Source: Clostridium chauvoei (GTDB lineage Bacteria; Bacillota; Clostridia; Clostridiales; Clostridiaceae). From it: a stretch of DNA of 64,000 bases. The stretch covers positions 1,736,001-1,800,000 of the forward strand of contig NZ_CP018624.1 of NCBI RefSeq assembly GCF_002327185.1, read 5' to 3'. Positions 39,831 to 48,612 of the stretch are shown one piece after another. The notes beneath the pieces are model-generated. The model was not told where the DNA came from, did no database searches, and saw only the letters and a program-made list of their open reading frames with translations. Within the stretch, counting starts at the first letter, position 1. Every line of letters starts with the position of its first letter. The translations under genes were made by a program, and so were the position numbers.

Positions 39831-41678
39831 CTATTCAATTAATAACATTTTACTTGCTACATCAAATTTTTCTGGTTTATTATAATAAAATCCTTGTATA
39901 ATATCACATCCAATTTCCTTTAAATACTCTATTTGAGCTTCAGTTTCAACGCCCTCTGCTACTACTCTTAATTCTAGATTATGTGACAGTTCAATTATAC
40001 TTTCTATTATATAATTACTTTTTTTATCTTTTTTTATTGCATCTATAAAACTTTTATCTATATTTAAAACATCTATTGGTAATATTCTCAAATAACTTAA
40101 AGAGGAATATCCCGTTCCAAAATCATCTAATGCTATAGATACTCCTAATATTTTTAACTTTCTAAGAATCTCTAAATTCCTTTTTGATGAATTTATTATT
40201 ACACTTTCTTTAATTTCAAATTCTATATAACTTGGATTTAAATCGTATTCTTTAAGCTTATTTCTAATATAATTTACTATTTTTTCATCTCTAATTTGGA
40301 TATTTGATAAATTTATCGACATTTTAAAAATTTTATCAGTCATTAAACTTAATTCCTTGCATTTTCTAAATGCTATATCAATTATATATTTTTCAAGTTC
40401 AATTATAACTCCTGAATTTTCTGCAACTGGTATAAATTCTAAAGGTGAAATATCTCCTAAAACATTACTGTTCCATCTAGCTAAACATTCATACCCATAA
40501 ACCCTTTCATTTCTTAGATTAAACTTAGGTTGATATACTAAATATATTTCATTATTTTCTATTGCCGTTCTAAGAGCCTTTTGTATCTTATACTCTTTAT
40601 TTACACTCTCTAGAATATATTCATTGCAAAATTGATATTTATTTTTCCCATCTGATTTAGCTCTATACATAGCAATATCAGCTCTTTTTAATAAAGTCTC
40701 TATATCTTTACCATCCTTTTTATAAATACTAACTCCAATACTTACAGTACAATAGATTTCTCTTTCCTCTATTTGTATATTACTTTTTAAAGCTTCAAAT
40801 AGATTCTCTAATTTCTTTTCTATATCTTCTTCTTTTTTAATGCCATATTGAGCTACTACAAACTCATCTCCTCCAAACCTTGAAATAAACGAATCTTTAT
40901 TAAAAACATTACACAATATATTACAAAACTTTATTAATAATATGTCTCCAATATCATGGCCATAACTATCATTTATATTCTTAAAATTATCTAAGTCTAT
41001 AAATATTATAGCTATTTTACCATGATTAATCTTCTTATTTTCTATAACATTGTTCATTTCATTTATAAAATACCGTCTATTTGGCATTCCAGTTACAATA
41101 TCATGATAACTCATAAAATTAATTTCAGACTCTTTAGCCTTTTTATCTGTTATATCTGTAATTATTCCAGATAAGTAATAAACGTTTTCTTTTATAAATC
41201 CTCTTCCTTGAGAACTTAAAATCACTTTATGTCCATCTACAGTTGTTATTGAATGTTCTATTGTAAACTCGTTTAAATCTTTATTTTTATATAGATTATA
41301 ATAAAACTCTATGAATCTTTTTCTTTCTGGTATATCTATATATTGACATATTTGCTGAAATGAATTTATTTCTTTTTTTATATTTAAGACTTTATTTATT
41401 CGATTTGATATATAAAGCTTTTTACTCTTATCATCCCACTCCCATACTGAACCTTTTGATGCTTCAAGTGCCATTTCATATTTTCTATAATCATTTTCTA
41501 TTCCTTTATATAACTTTTTATAACTTCCCTTTATAACTAACTCTTTGATAATCTCTAAATATACAAATAATATTATTATGAACCATAATAAACTAACTTG
41601 GCTTCTAAATACAATTACACTTTCTATAAATAAAATAAATGTAATAATAACAATTAGAAGCTTGTCTCTCATATCCAT
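39831..41678 (-). CDS. PAS-GGDEF-EAL cyclic-di-GMP turnover protein
   Basis: About 615 residues with two N-terminal membrane helices, a PAS domain (about 60-175), a GGDEF domain (about 185-345) and an EAL domain (about 360-610). The cyclase motif RFGGDEF is intact, with no RxxD inhibitory site five residues before it. The phosphodiesterase domain has YECLARW (ExLxR kept), NLSNIQIRD, EIKES, DDFGTGYSS, NIDKSFI and AEGVETEAQ. Both halves could therefore be active. ATGs at 41705, 41678 and 41672 compete; GGTGAT precedes the one at 41678. Monocistronic. Confidence 0.9.
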   Translation of the reverse strand: MDMRDKLLIVIITFILFIESVIVFRSQVSLLWFIIILFVYLEIIKELVIKGSYKKLYKGIENDYRKYEMALEASKGSVWEWDDKSKKLYISNRINKVLNIKKEINSFQQICQYIDIPERKRFIEFYYNLYKNKDLNEFTIEHSITTVDGHKVILSSQGRGFIKENVYYLSGIITDITDKKAKESEINFMSYHDIVTGMPNRRYFINEMNNVIENKKINHGKIAIIFIDLDNFKNINDSYGHDIGDILLIKFCNILCNVFNKDSFISRFGGDEFVVAQYGIKKEEDIEKKLENLFEALKSNIQIEEREIYCTVSIGVSIYKKDGKDIETLLKRADIAMYRAKSDGKNKYQFCNEYILESVNKEYKIQKALRTAIENNEIYLVYQPKFNLRNERVYGYECLARWNSNVLGDISPLEFIPVAENSGVIIELEKYIIDIAFRKCKELSLMTDKIFKMSINLSNIQIRDEKIVNYIRNKLKEYDLNPSYIEFEIKESVIINSSKRNLEILRKLKILGVSIALDDFGTGYSSLSYLRILPIDVLNIDKSFIDAIKKDKKSNYIIESIIELSHNLELRVVAEGVETEAQIEYLKEIGCDIIQGFYYNKPEKFDVASKMLLIE

Positions 41679-41788
41679 TAATATCACCAATACCCTTATT
41701 AGCATTTTAATATCATATCAATATTTTACCACATTTTTCTTGTAATTTTATACATTTTTAAAATTATTTTAAAATTATTGTGTAAAAA

Positions 41789-41813
41789 AAGAACCTCCTA
41801 ATTAGAGATTCTT
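41789..41813 (-). terminator. Terminator of the uracil permease gene
   Basis: AAGAATCTC / GAGGTTCTT stem (G-U pairs included) followed by a T7 run on the minus strand, 15 bp past the stop at 41828. Confidence 0.8.
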
Positions 41814-42956
41814 TTAATTTATTTATATTATTTTTTTATTTTATCATATACCTTAGTTAATATACCATTTAACACAACTCCTACTAAAGCTGCTAAACTT
41901 AATCCTGATATACTTACTGTTTCTGTTATTTTTATAGCTATAGGTTCTTTTAAAAACAATCCTGATAATCCGATAAACATTATGACTATCATTATAATTA
42001 TATTTTTCCAATTAAATTTTACTTTCTCATTTTTTATAGTTTGAGCTCCGACTAAGGCGATCATTGAGAATAACATTATACTTATTCCCCCCATAACCGG
42101 TGTTGGAATTGTTCTTATTGCTGCCCCAAACTTATCTACAAAACTTAATATTATTGCAAATATTGCAGTTAATCTTAAAATTGATGGATCATAATTTTTA
42201 GTTATTGCAAGTACTCCTGTATTTTCTCCATAAGTAGTATTTGCTGGTCCTCCTAATAATGATGCTGCTATAGTTGCAAGACCATCTCCTAATAAAGTTC
42301 TATTTAACCCTGGCTCTTCTATAAAATTTTTTCCAACCACTTGTCCATTAGTAGTTATATCACCTATATGTTCCATAAAAACTGCTAATATTACAGGTAC
42401 AACTATCATTACTGCTCCAAAATCAAACTTTGGTAAAGTGAAATTTGGAATTGCTACAAAACTTGCTTGTTGTATTGCCGTTACATCTACTAATCCAACT
42501 AGTAGGCTTAATGTATAACCAATTGCTACAGCTATTATTATTGATACTTGTGATAAAAATCCCTTTGCAAATTTTTTTATTAAAATTGCTAAAAATAAAG
42601 TTACTATCGCTATACTTAATCCAATTCCTGATCCTGCTTCTTTAGCTATTACAGCATTAACTCCTGCCATATCTAAAGCTGTTGGAATAAGATTTAATCC
42701 TATTACCATTATCATAGGTCCAACAACTTGTGCTGGTAAAACTCTCTTTATGTTTGAAACTCCTATTTTCTTGATTAAAAAGGATATTCCTACATATATA
42801 AGCCCTGAAACAAAAATCCCACCTTGTGCATATCTTAAGTCTCCATACTGTGCTGCTACTGCGCCTATAACTGGTATAAATGCAAAAGATGACCCTAAGA
42901 ATACTGGTACTTTTCCTTTTGTACAAAAATGGAAAATTAAAGTTCCAACCCCCGCA

Positions 42957-42964
42957 GAAAATAG
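42957..42964. repeat. Target-site duplication, left copy
   Basis: GAAAATAG directly abuts the left IS end and is repeated at 44720-44727. The intact permease needs one copy to encode the AL-FSA junction. Confidence 0.9.
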
Positions 42965-44719
42965 GTTAGTGTAAAGTTTTTTACACTACTTTTCTTTTTA
43001 AATCTTTATATATCAAGGTTTCGCCAGTTTTTTTGTATAAAAAAATAACGACCCCCTAATTTCATGTTAAAATTGAATCTCTAACCAAACAAAATCACAC
43101 ATGAAAGGATGTCGTTATTATGGATTCAATTATAACTTATTTAATTACTTATAATCAATATTTAATTGCCATTATCGGTCAATTACTTTTATTCATCTCA
43201 AAACATATTCCACTTAACCAGATGATATTTGATGATTCTAATAGTCCAGAATACCAAAAATTCAAAGTAGATAAGCTACCCACAATTATTAGATTTGAAA
43301 AGGTAGACTATATATTACTTTTAGCTTATTACAAACATAAATATAACAAGACCGTAAAACCCGTCCAAAGACGGAACGGGAAGTCTATCCCTAAAAAAAC
43401 TAAATGTCCTAAGTGTGGTGCACCACATGAATATATATACGATAACAATGGCAGTAAAGGACAGTTTCAATGTAAAGTTTGTGGTCTTACATTTAAAGAA
43501 ACTAATCACACAACTAAACCAATAGTATTTATATGTCCTTATTGCGGTGCTACGCTTACGGAACAAAAGCAACGCAAGCACTTTAAAATACATAAATGCA
43601 ATAATTCTAAATGCTTATACTATCAAAGAAATCTTAAGAATCTTCCAAAGAATATTGATCCTTGTGATAAATACAAGTATAAGCTTCATTACATATATCG
43701 TGAATTTAATATTAACTTCTTTAAAATGGATCTATATCCAATATCAAAACATGCTACCGGATTTAGTTTTAAGAAGTTTAGCCCGCATATAATGGGACTA
43801 TGCTTGACTTATCACGTTAATTGTAAAATGTCTACAAGACAAACAGCTCATGTTTTAAAAGAAGTTCATGGAATAAAAATTTCACATAGAACTGTTGCTA
43901 ATTATGCTCTAACAGCAGCTGCTGTTATTAAGCCGTTTGTTGATACCTTTGATTACAAACCCTCTAAAATACTTTCTGCCGATGAAACTTATATAAAAGT
44001 AAAAGGCATTAAGCATTATGTCTGGATTGTAATGGATGCTTGTAAAAGGTCTATTCTAGGTTATCAAGTATCTGATACAAGAGATACTGGCCCTTGTATA
44101 CTAGCAATGCGTATGGCTTTTGATAAGTTTAAAGACTTCCCTGGAAAAGCTTTAAACTTCGTTGCCGATGGTTACAGTTCATATCCGTTAGCGAAGCAAC
44201 AATTTGAATTAGAAAAAAATAAAGAATTTAATCTAACTCAAGTTATCGGACTTACTAACGATGATCCAGTATCTGAAGAATTTCGTTGGGTTAAGCAAGT
44301 TGTAGAGCGTTTAAACCGTACCTTTAAATCTTCCTACAGGGGTACCTGTGGTTATGGAAGTGATGAAGGTGCTCTTTATGGCTTCTCCCTTTGGGTTGCT
44401 TATTACAACTTCTTACGCCCGCATCCTTACAATTACTGGCGTCCTTTAAACGAATTAAAGCAACTAGATGGTATTGACAATATGTCTGCAAAGTGGCAAA
44501 TTCTTATCAGTCTCGGTCAACAAACCATATTACATATGCAAGAATCACAAACTTCTTGATAAATCATAAAATCAAATATTGATTAAGTTTTTGCCTCCGT
44601 TACCGAAGGTCTTTTTAGCATATTCAATTTTAAAATTTTCTTAGATATTATAAAGATATTTTTAACTATTATTCCAAATTAGCCATAAGCTATTTTTTCA
44701 TACGAAACTTTACACTATC
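42965..44719. mobile_element. Complete insertion sequence, IS6-like, 1755 bp
   Basis: The ends are imperfect inverted repeats: left GTTAGTGTAAAGTTT and right (reverse complement) GATAGTGTAAAGTTT, 14 of 15 matching. The element carries one transposase gene on the plus strand, opposite to the permease it disrupts, and is flanked by an 8-bp duplication. The 8-bp duplication, the GTAAAGTTT-like end and the transposase core fit the IS6 family. Its length is greater than the usual 0.8 kb because the transposase has an N-terminal zinc-ribbon extension. 44560-44719 is a non-coding tail with no gene visible. Confidence 0.9.
43120..44559 (+). CDS. DDE transposase with N-terminal zinc ribbons
   Basis: A 479-residue transposase. 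Two Cys4-type ribbons lie at C96/C99/C118/C121 and C139/C142/C160/C165, a helix-turn-helix at about 234-265 (STRQTAHVLKEVHGIKISHR), and an RNase-H-like catalytic core with D288 (SADETYIKVKG), D350 (FVADGYSSY) and E396 (VVERLNRTFK). The YIKVKGIKHYVWIVMDACKR segment resembles IS6-family cores. The frame is intact and the catalytic triad complete, so it is likely functional. Confidence 0.9.
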   Translation: MDSIITYLITYNQYLIAIIGQLLLFISKHIPLNQMIFDDSNSPEYQKFKVDKLPTIIRFEKVDYILLLAYYKHKYNKTVKPVQRRNGKSIPKKTKCPKCGAPHEYIYDNNGSKGQFQCKVCGLTFKETNHTTKPIVFICPYCGATLTEQKQRKHFKIHKCNNSKCLYYQRNLKNLPKNIDPCDKYKYKLHYIYREFNINFFKMDLYPISKHATGFSFKKFSPHIMGLCLTYHVNCKMSTRQTAHVLKEVHGIKISHRTVANYALTAAAVIKPFVDTFDYKPSKILSADETYIKVKGIKHYVWIVMDACKRSILGYQVSDTRDTGPCILAMRMAFDKFKDFPGKALNFVADGYSSYPLAKQQFELEKNKEFNLTQVIGLTNDDPVSEEFRWVKQVVERLNRTFKSSYRGTCGYGSDEGALYGFSLWVAYYNFLRPHPYNYWRPLNELKQLDGIDNMSAKWQILISLGQQTILHMQESQTS

Positions 44720-44727
44720 GAAAATAG
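44720..44727. repeat. Target-site duplication, right copy
   Basis: GAAAATAG, identical to 42957-42964 and directly adjoining the right IS end at 44719. Confidence 0.9.
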
Positions 44728-44889
44728 TGCAACTGAAATATCTAATCCTGTAATCATAGGAACTAAAACTGTTGCTCCAAACATTGCTATTAAATGTTGT
44801 ATCCCTAAGATTCCTTTTCTTAAACCTTTCTTTAGTGACTCCGATTTATAACTTTCTTTTACCTCAACATATTGTGCCATACAAACATG

Positions 44890-44947
44890 CCTCCTTATTT
44901 TTAGTAAGGAGAAATTTAATTTCTCCCCTTTTTAGCCTCTCTGGACT
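44890..44947 (-). promoter_or_regulatory. PyrR site 2 with Shine-Dalgarno switch
   Basis: Second PyrR-binding motif, AGTCCAGAGAGGCT at 44947-44934 on the minus strand, matching the known consensus ARUCCNGNGAGGYU, with a closing stem CCUUUU/AAAAGG. Downstream, CUCCUUA (44911-44905) can pair with UAAGGAG (44897-44891), which is the permease ribosome site AAGGAGG at 44896-44890. The same CUCC can instead pair with an upstream GGAG-containing arm (stem over 44908-44926). The two hairpins exclude each other. No T-run follows, so this part would act on translation. Confidence 0.65.
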
Positions 44948-44977
44948 AATTTTAAAAGGTATCTTTATTTAGATAAT

Positions 44978-45079
44978 AAAAAAACTCCTTGCCTTTTAGC
45001 TGCAAGAAGTTACAACAATTCTATACTTAAATAGAATCATATACTCTAAACTTTAACTTCTTATCAGCCTCTCTGGACT
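44978..45079 (-). ncRNA. PyrR attenuator: binding loop 1, antiterminator, terminator
   Basis: Minus-strand leader RNA. PyrR motif AGTCCAGAGAGGCT lies at 45079-45066. A strand just 3' of it (AAGAAGTTA) can pair with TAACTTCTT to form an antiterminator. The competing terminator is AACTTCTTGC / GCAAGGAGTT (45011-44983) followed by seven T (44984-44978). This is the standard PyrR arrangement: UMP-bound PyrR holds the anti-antiterminator and lets the terminator form. It precedes the uracil permease. Confidence 0.82.
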
Positions 45080-45110
45080 AATTTAAAGAGTTTTTTAATT
45101 TCTTTGCTCA

Positions 45111-45139
45111 ATTATAGCAACTTTAAATCCTATTTGCAA
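45111..45139 (-). promoter_or_regulatory. Promoter of the uracil permease leader
   Basis: Minus strand: -35 TTGCAA (45134-45139), 17-bp spacer, perfect -10 TATAAT (45111-45116). Transcription would begin near 45104, placing both PyrR motifs in the 225-nt leader. The 44881-45233 gap holds this promoter, the leader and the region before the deacetylase gene; nothing else is visible. Confidence 0.75.
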
Positions 45140-45233
45140 TATTTTTTTATCTTTTTCCAATTAATTAATAATATATTATAAAAAATTCAGCAAATACTAA
45201 AATATATATGACAACAAGGAGGTAATATGTCAA

Positions 45234-45962
45234 ATGAAAAATAAAAAATATCTTTTAACAGCCTTAACTCTCGTCTTAACTTTTACTTTACTTTTTTCTT
45301 TTAGTATTAATACAAAAGCTTTAGATACAGATAAAGAAGAGGAAAAAGTAATTTACTTAACTTTTGATGATGGTCCAGGTGGCAAAACAACAATTCAAAT
45401 TCTAGATACATTAAAAAAAGAAAATGTTCCTGCTACTTTTTTTGTTATTGGAGAACAAATAGAGGGTCAAGAAGATACTATTCTTAGAATGAAAAATGAA
45501 GGTCATAGTATTGGACTTCATAGTTTTTCACATGAAAAGGCAAAATTATATCGTGGAAGTGAAGGCTTCTTAAAAGAAATGTTAGAAGATCAAGATACTC
45601 TTTATAAGGTTACTGGTGAAAAATACACTATATTAAGATTTCCTTTTGGATGTAACAATCAAACTTATAAATTAGATGAATCTATGGTTAATTTGCTTCA
45701 TGATAATAAATTAAGAATTTACGATTGGAATACAGATAGTGGAGATGGAGCTAATCCAAATTCCGCACCTGAAACAATTATAAAAAAGGCTTGTTCTAAT
45801 AAAGATAAAGATAAAGTTATTCTTCTTATGCATTGTTCCTATATGCATAAAAACTCTGCTAAAGCATTACCTACAATTATAAAATATTATAAAGATCAAG
45901 GGTATACTTTTAAAGCTATTGATGAAAATACTCCTGAAGTTTATAAAATTATAAAAAGGTAA
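45234..45962 (+). CDS. Secreted polysaccharide deacetylase (NodB domain)
   Basis: A 242-residue exported carbohydrate esterase 4 protein. A signal peptide covers about 1-29 (LLTALTLVLTFTLLFSFSI, ending near TKA). The NodB motifs are present: TFDDGPG (catalytic Asp and metal Asp), HSIGLHSFSH (metal His pair), RFPFG, DWNTDSGD and LLMHCSY. It probably removes acetyl groups from peptidoglycan GlcNAc or MurNAc, giving lysozyme resistance or acting in cortex formation. ATG at 45234; a closer ATG at 45227 encodes only five codons. Confidence 0.92.
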   Translation: MKNKKYLLTALTLVLTFTLLFSFSINTKALDTDKEEEKVIYLTFDDGPGGKTTIQILDTLKKENVPATFFVIGEQIEGQEDTILRMKNEGHSIGLHSFSHEKAKLYRGSEGFLKEMLEDQDTLYKVTGEKYTILRFPFGCNNQTYKLDESMVNLLHDNKLRIYDWNTDSGDGANPNSAPETIIKKACSNKDKDKVILLMHCSYMHKNSAKALPTIIKYYKDQGYTFKAIDENTPEVYKIIKR

Positions 45963-45972
45963 TCTTATTTTA

Positions 45973-46009
45973 AAACTACCTCCCAGTAACATAGGCAAGG
46001 AGGTAGTTT
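45973..46009 (+). terminator. Terminator of the deacetylase gene
   Basis: Perfect 11-bp stem AAACTACCTCC / GGAGGTAGTTT with a 15-nt loop, followed by ATTTAAATTTTTATT. Confidence 0.8.
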
Positions 46010-46029
46010 ATTTAAATTTTTATTATTTT

Positions 46030-46563
46030 TTATTTAACATTAATACTTAATCCTGTCACTTTAAAAGCTGTTGAAATTGCTTTATATAAAATACTTCCTA
46101 AAATAGTATTCATAATAGATGCTGGTATAACTACTATTTTCACTAAACTCATAAACTCACCAGGAAGACCTACTATAAGCTGTGCTGAATACAAGAAAAT
46201 TACTCCACTTAAGATAGTTCCAAAAATTAGAGATATAACCATTTTCACATTATTACTAACTCTATTTTTTAATGGTAACAATGCAAAATAAATTATATTT
46301 GCAGTTGCAACCTTGTCTATTATATTTGGAAGTTGTCCACCTGGAAACTTAGTAGTTAAAGCTGTAAATATGCCTATTATTATACTTGATATTAAGGTAG
46401 TTTTATAATCTTCATTAATTATTATAATTATAAACAAAATTGCTAAAGCAAAGTCTGGTTGCATTGGCAATCCTAATACGGGTGTAATTTGATGTAATAG
46501 TGCTCCTATAGCTATTAATATTGCATTTAATATCATTTTCTTAACATTATTATTTCTATTCAT
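46030..46563 (-). CDS. trpP: Tryptophan transporter TrpP
   Basis: A 177-residue membrane protein with about five hydrophobic segments. The N-terminal stretch ILIAIGALLHQITPVLGLPMQPDFALAILF resembles Bacillus TrpP/YhaG, and FPGGQLPNIIDKV (about 91) is also TrpP-like. An ECF-type S-component fold is likely; a dedicated energising module is not nearby. The identity is strongly supported by the Trp-specifying T-box in its leader. Confidence 0.87.
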   Translation of the reverse strand: MNRNNNVKKMILNAILIAIGALLHQITPVLGLPMQPDFALAILFIIIIINEDYKTTLISSIIIGIFTALTTKFPGGQLPNIIDKVATANIIYFALLPLKNRVSNNVKMVISLIFGTILSGVIFLYSAQLIVGLPGEFMSLVKIVVIPASIMNTILGSILYKAISTAFKVTGLSINVK

Positions 46564-46666
46564 TTTAATTTCCTCCTTAAATTTAAAAACTAATTGCTAT
46601 GTCTTATACCACCATTCATTTCATAACATTTTAAACACCCCCGTATTATTGATTAATTTTTTGTAT

Positions 46667-46935
46667 AAAAAAACTCCGTCCTATAAAAATATAGGACGGA
46701 GATTATCCGCGTTGCCACCTAAATTGCTTAAAAAAGCCTCTCATTTTCAGGTACTATCATACCCTATTCCCTATATCGTGGGAATTACGGATCAACTACT
46801 ATCATAAGATTTCGTATCACACCTCAGAGGCCCATTCACTATTTGCTACAGTACCGAAATCCCACCATCTTCGGCTCTCTTAAACCTTACATAATAGCTA
46901 CTCTTCCTCATCAAAGGAATTTAAGTATTTATTTA
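46667..46935 (-). ncRNA. T-box leader, tryptophan specific (UGG specifier)
   Basis: Minus-strand leader between the promoter and trpP. The specifier loop reads GTGAATGGGCC with UGG at 46834-46832. The T-box AGGTGGCAACGCG is at 46720-46708. The terminator CTCCGTCCTAT / ATAGGACGGAG lies at 46701-46674 with seven T after it, and the T-box side bulge can form the alternative antiterminator. Stem I features (GAGAGCC, GGTGGGA) are present. Uncharged tRNA-Trp would stabilise the antiterminator and turn on trpP. Together with the promoter this accounts for the 46564-46965 gap. Confidence 0.93.
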
Positions 46936-46940
46936 CTATT

Positions 46941-46969
46941 ATATTATGCTACTTTCCTAAATCTGTCAA
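46941..46969 (-). promoter_or_regulatory. Promoter of the T-box/trpP transcript
   Basis: Consensus -35 TTGACA (46964-46969), 17-bp spacer, -10 TAATAT (46941-46946) on the minus strand. The -35 overlaps the MATE stop codon (46966-46968). Confidence 0.85.
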
Positions 46970-48327
46970 CACATTTTTAATCTTTTTCTATTCGGTATTA
47001 AAATCATTATTATAAATAATACAAATAATAATACACCCTTTATCATACTAGTTCCACTTATACTCCACCAAATTCCATCTATCCCCAAAGAAGCTATACC
47101 TGATAATATAGCTGCAAGTGGTACCCTTGCTCCAGTAAATAATATACTAACCCAAGATGGAGTAACTGTATTTCCAAGACCTGAAAAAGCACCTGCTGTA
47201 GTTATTTCTAAACACATAAATAATTGAGAATATCCTAAAATTCTAAGATATACCTTACCTTGCTCTATAGCTTCTGCTTCTGGTATAAATAATGCAAATA
47301 CTTGCTCTCCAAAAAATACTAAAAGAATAGTTGCAAATATTCCTACTATAATCGCCATTATCATGGTTGCCTTATATCCTTTAATTATTCTATCCCACTT
47401 ATTTGCTCCATAATTTTGTCCAATAAAGGATGTTAACGCAGTTGAAAAACCTCCTGCTGTCATCCAAGATATAGCTTCTATTTGAGAGCCTACTTTTTGA
47501 ACTGCTATTGGAACAGCTCCCCAACTTGCTATTATTCTGCCTATTAACATAGCAAAAAATGAAAATAATCCATTTTGTAATGCAGCAGGTATTCCTAGCT
47601 TACAAATTTTTATCATATGAACTTTATCAATATATTTTTTATTATCTAAGCTTAGGCTATATCCATTTTTAATAAATTCTATTATAAAAATTATAGCTAC
47701 TATCATTTGAGCAAAAACAGTTGCTAAAGCTGCTCCTTTTACCCCTAAAGCTGGAAAACCAGCAATTCCAAATATTAATATAGGATCAAAAACTATATTA
47801 AATAATAATCCTATTGTATTTATAATAAATGGTGTTTTACTATTTCCTGATGCATTAAAAATCCCTGTAAATAAAGGATTCAAAAACATAAATACCATTC
47901 CTAGTGATACTATAATTAAATAACTTATTGACATATCAACAATTTTCACATCGCCTAAATTAAAGAAACCTATAAGTTGCTTTCTAAGAATTATAAGAAT
48001 AATAGTATATAATAATGCTGTAACAACATTAATAAATAAACTATTATATACAAATTTATTTTTCTCTTTTATATCATCTCTTCCTATAGATTGAGCTACC
48101 CCTATTTCTGCTCCAACCTTAGAAATAAATACTAATGCACTTCCAAACCAAGTAAAAAAACCGGCTGTTCCAACTGCTGCAACAGCATCACTTCCTACTC
48201 TTCCTATCCAAATCATATCAGTCATGTTATATGCCATTTGAATAAAGGATGTTCCTAGTATTGGCAAAGATAATTTTAATAATGTTTGAAAAATATTTCC
48301 TGAAATTAAATCTACTCTATTTTTCAT
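46966..48327 (-). CDS. MATE family efflux transporter
   Basis: A 453-residue, twelve-helix multidrug/toxin exporter driven by Na+ or H+. It opens with NRVDLISGNIFQTLLKLSLP and shows the family's AYNMTDMIWIGRVGSDAVAAVG stretch (about 35-57) and the mirrored pseudo-repeat in the second half (WMTAGGFSTALTSFIGQNYGA, about 285). The frame stays open to 48429, but GAAAGGGGGATAAAA precedes the ATG at 48327. Substrate unknown. Confidence 0.92.
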   Translation of the reverse strand: MKNRVDLISGNIFQTLLKLSLPILGTSFIQMAYNMTDMIWIGRVGSDAVAAVGTAGFFTWFGSALVFISKVGAEIGVAQSIGRDDIKEKNKFVYNSLFINVVTALLYTIILIILRKQLIGFFNLGDVKIVDMSISYLIIVSLGMVFMFLNPLFTGIFNASGNSKTPFIINTIGLLFNIVFDPILIFGIAGFPALGVKGAALATVFAQMIVAIIFIIEFIKNGYSLSLDNKKYIDKVHMIKICKLGIPAALQNGLFSFFAMLIGRIIASWGAVPIAVQKVGSQIEAISWMTAGGFSTALTSFIGQNYGANKWDRIIKGYKATMIMAIIVGIFATILLVFFGEQVFALFIPEAEAIEQGKVYLRILGYSQLFMCLEITTAGAFSGLGNTVTPSWVSILFTGARVPLAAILSGIASLGIDGIWWSISGTSMIKGVLLFVLFIIMILIPNRKRLKMC

Positions 48328-48462
48328 TTTTATCCCCCTTTCAAATTCAACAATTACTATTTTAGTGAAAATCCCCCAAATTGTAAATAAAAAATAAAAA
48401 GAAGGATTTATTAATTTAAAATCCTTCATTTTTTAATATAATATTTTTATTAACTACTTAAT

Positions 48463-48585
48463 TTATTCTTGTTTTTCTTCAATTCTATTTTCAACTTTTA
48501 CCTTTTTGTCATTTATCAACGTAGCTACTAATGCAGCTGATGCAGCTACTAACAATGCTACTTTTCCTGCTTTTTTCCCCTTCAT
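48463..48585 (-). CDS. Small Ala-rich membrane peptide, 40 residues
   Basis: Small gene with a strong GGAGGTGAAGTT ribosome site before ATG 48585. The product starts MKGKKAGKVALLVAASAALV, one short membrane or signal-like helix, then a charged tail KKVKVENRIEEKQE. It resembles the small helix-plus-tail proteins common in Clostridium. Function unknown. It lies 27 bp after the DUF4250 gene on the same strand and may share its transcript. Confidence 0.65.
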   Translation of the reverse strand: MKGKKAGKVALLVAASAALVATLINDKKVKVENRIEEKQE

Positions 48586-48612
48586 AACTTCACCTCCATT
48601 TTAAAATATTCT

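Larger units (their letters stand above)
41828..44880 (-). pseudogene. Uracil permease, interrupted by an IS
   Basis: NCS2-family uracil/H+ symporter split into two parts. The N-terminal part (44880 down to 44720) starts [20 protein letters not shown], includes [17 protein letters not shown] and stops inside the IS. The C-terminal part (42964 down to 41828) resumes at LFSAGVGTLIFHF and holds GGPANTTYGENTGVL, the uracil-permease signature. Removing the 1755-bp IS and one 8-bp duplication leaves 1290 bp, a clean 429-residue frame with no other lesion, so the insertion looks recent. The gene sits behind a PyrR-type leader, which supports uracil as substrate. Confidence 0.93.

Noticed and set aside
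40480..40510. ECL instead of EAL as an inactive phosphodiesterase
   Set aside because: The ExLxR pattern and the other metal-site motifs remain, so loss of activity cannot be claimed.
42657..44972. Several small frames inside the IS and permease (e.g. near 42750 and 44772)
   Set aside because: They are out-of-frame readings of the permease or transposase; none has a motif or ribosome site.
48328..48429. Extended N-terminus of the MATE protein
   Set aside because: The extra residues lie before GAAAGGGGGATAAAA and ATG 48327, and MATE proteins normally begin close to the NRVDLISG region.
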